In this document: piece by piece, positions 63,931 through 64,000 of the stretch
Layout: each line of letters begins with the position of its first letter
Numbering within the stretch: the first letter of the stretch is position 1
Assembly (NCBI GenBank): GCA_003478935.1
Contig: QUFP01000007.1
Span: forward strand, 62,001 to 126,000
Direction: 5' to 3'
Length of the DNA: 64,000 nucleotides
Source of the DNA: Firmicutes bacterium AF25-13AC
Lineage (GTDB): Bacteria > Bacillota > Clostridia > Lachnospirales > Lachnospiraceae
Program-made: the position numbers and the translations under genes
The notes under the pieces: generated by a model
Databases searched by the model: none
What the model saw: the letters and a program-made list of their open reading frames with translations, nothing else
Told to the model about the DNA's origin: nothing

Positions 63931-64000
63931 CAGCAAAAATTACACTGTGTTCATGCACTTCTCACAAAATCATTCTAACAGATCCTCTGCCTTACAGCCG

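Overview
The window comes from a low-to-moderate G+C, spore-forming Firmicute, most likely a gut-type Lachnospiraceae (Clostridia). Grounds: the spoVT-HU-rqcP/yabO-yabP-yabQ-divIC-spoIIE-tilS-hpt-ftsH block, a long-form PRPP synthetase, a type III (GlnN) glutamine synthetase, a nine-gene V/A-type ATPase operon, class II aldolase, strong GGAGG ribosome binding sites and TTGACA/TATAAT promoters. No rRNA, CRISPR array or prophage was seen; there is one tRNA (Lys, CTT).

Layout. 0.2-9.3 kb: prs, then on the minus strand trxB behind a large PEP-synthase-like/glutamine-amidotransferase fusion, an orphan BlaI-type repressor, an ftsH whose promoter carries a CIRCE (HrcA) operator, and an 8-oxoguanine glycosylase. 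9.4-12.8 kb: a Thr/Glu-repeat surface-protein gene cut in two by an IS200/IS605-like element carrying a TnpB-type RuvC protein and an omega-RNA-like 3' region. 12.8-20.6 kb: rpsF-ssb-rpsR, then GH3-S1-sirtuin-DUF951, and an exchanger-like membrane protein paired with a second BlaI-type repressor. 20.7-25.8 kb: glnA behind a leader with an internal terminator, class II aldolase, small envelope proteins and an FtsL-like protein. 25.9-30.7 kb: a scar region with an orphan IS200 TnpA, a GlnQ remnant, a DUF3237-hydrolase pair and a polar amino acid ABC transporter operon in which every gene carries an internal deletion.

30.8-39.7 kb: V/A-ATPase operon (subunit order G/H-C-I-K-F-E-A-B-D in the direction of transcription). 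39.8-41.6 kb: cytidylate-kinase-like gene, trmB, tRNA-Lys. 41.6-45 kb: a three-gene surface-glycan cassette (GT2, DUF4422 transferase, Wzx-type flippase). 45-51.6 kb: D-Ala-D-Ala carboxypeptidase, a KapD-like exonuclease with a zinc-ribbon partner, serine hydrolase, membrane protein and an orphan OmpR-type regulator. 51.8-53.4 kb: three translationally coupled pseudopilins. 53.5-63.8 kb: GH13 alpha-glucanase, then the division/sporulation block.

Most striking: (1) the 1011-residue fusion, whose two halves resemble the Campylobacter capsule enzymes glutamine kinase and gamma-glutamyl-CDP-amidate hydrolase; (2) the CIRCE-controlled ftsH; (3) a TnpB-like protein with a complete RuvC triad but no zinc-finger cysteines; (4) a GH3 protein lacking both usual catalytic carboxylates; (5) a perfect inverted repeat that is both a terminator and a mask over a ribosome binding site. 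Several housekeeping genes (prs, 8-oxoG glycosylase, KapD-like exonuclease, GH13, probably yabQ) are each broken by loss of one base in a short homopolymer. This looks more like a draft-sequence artefact than biology, so gene breaks here should be read with caution.
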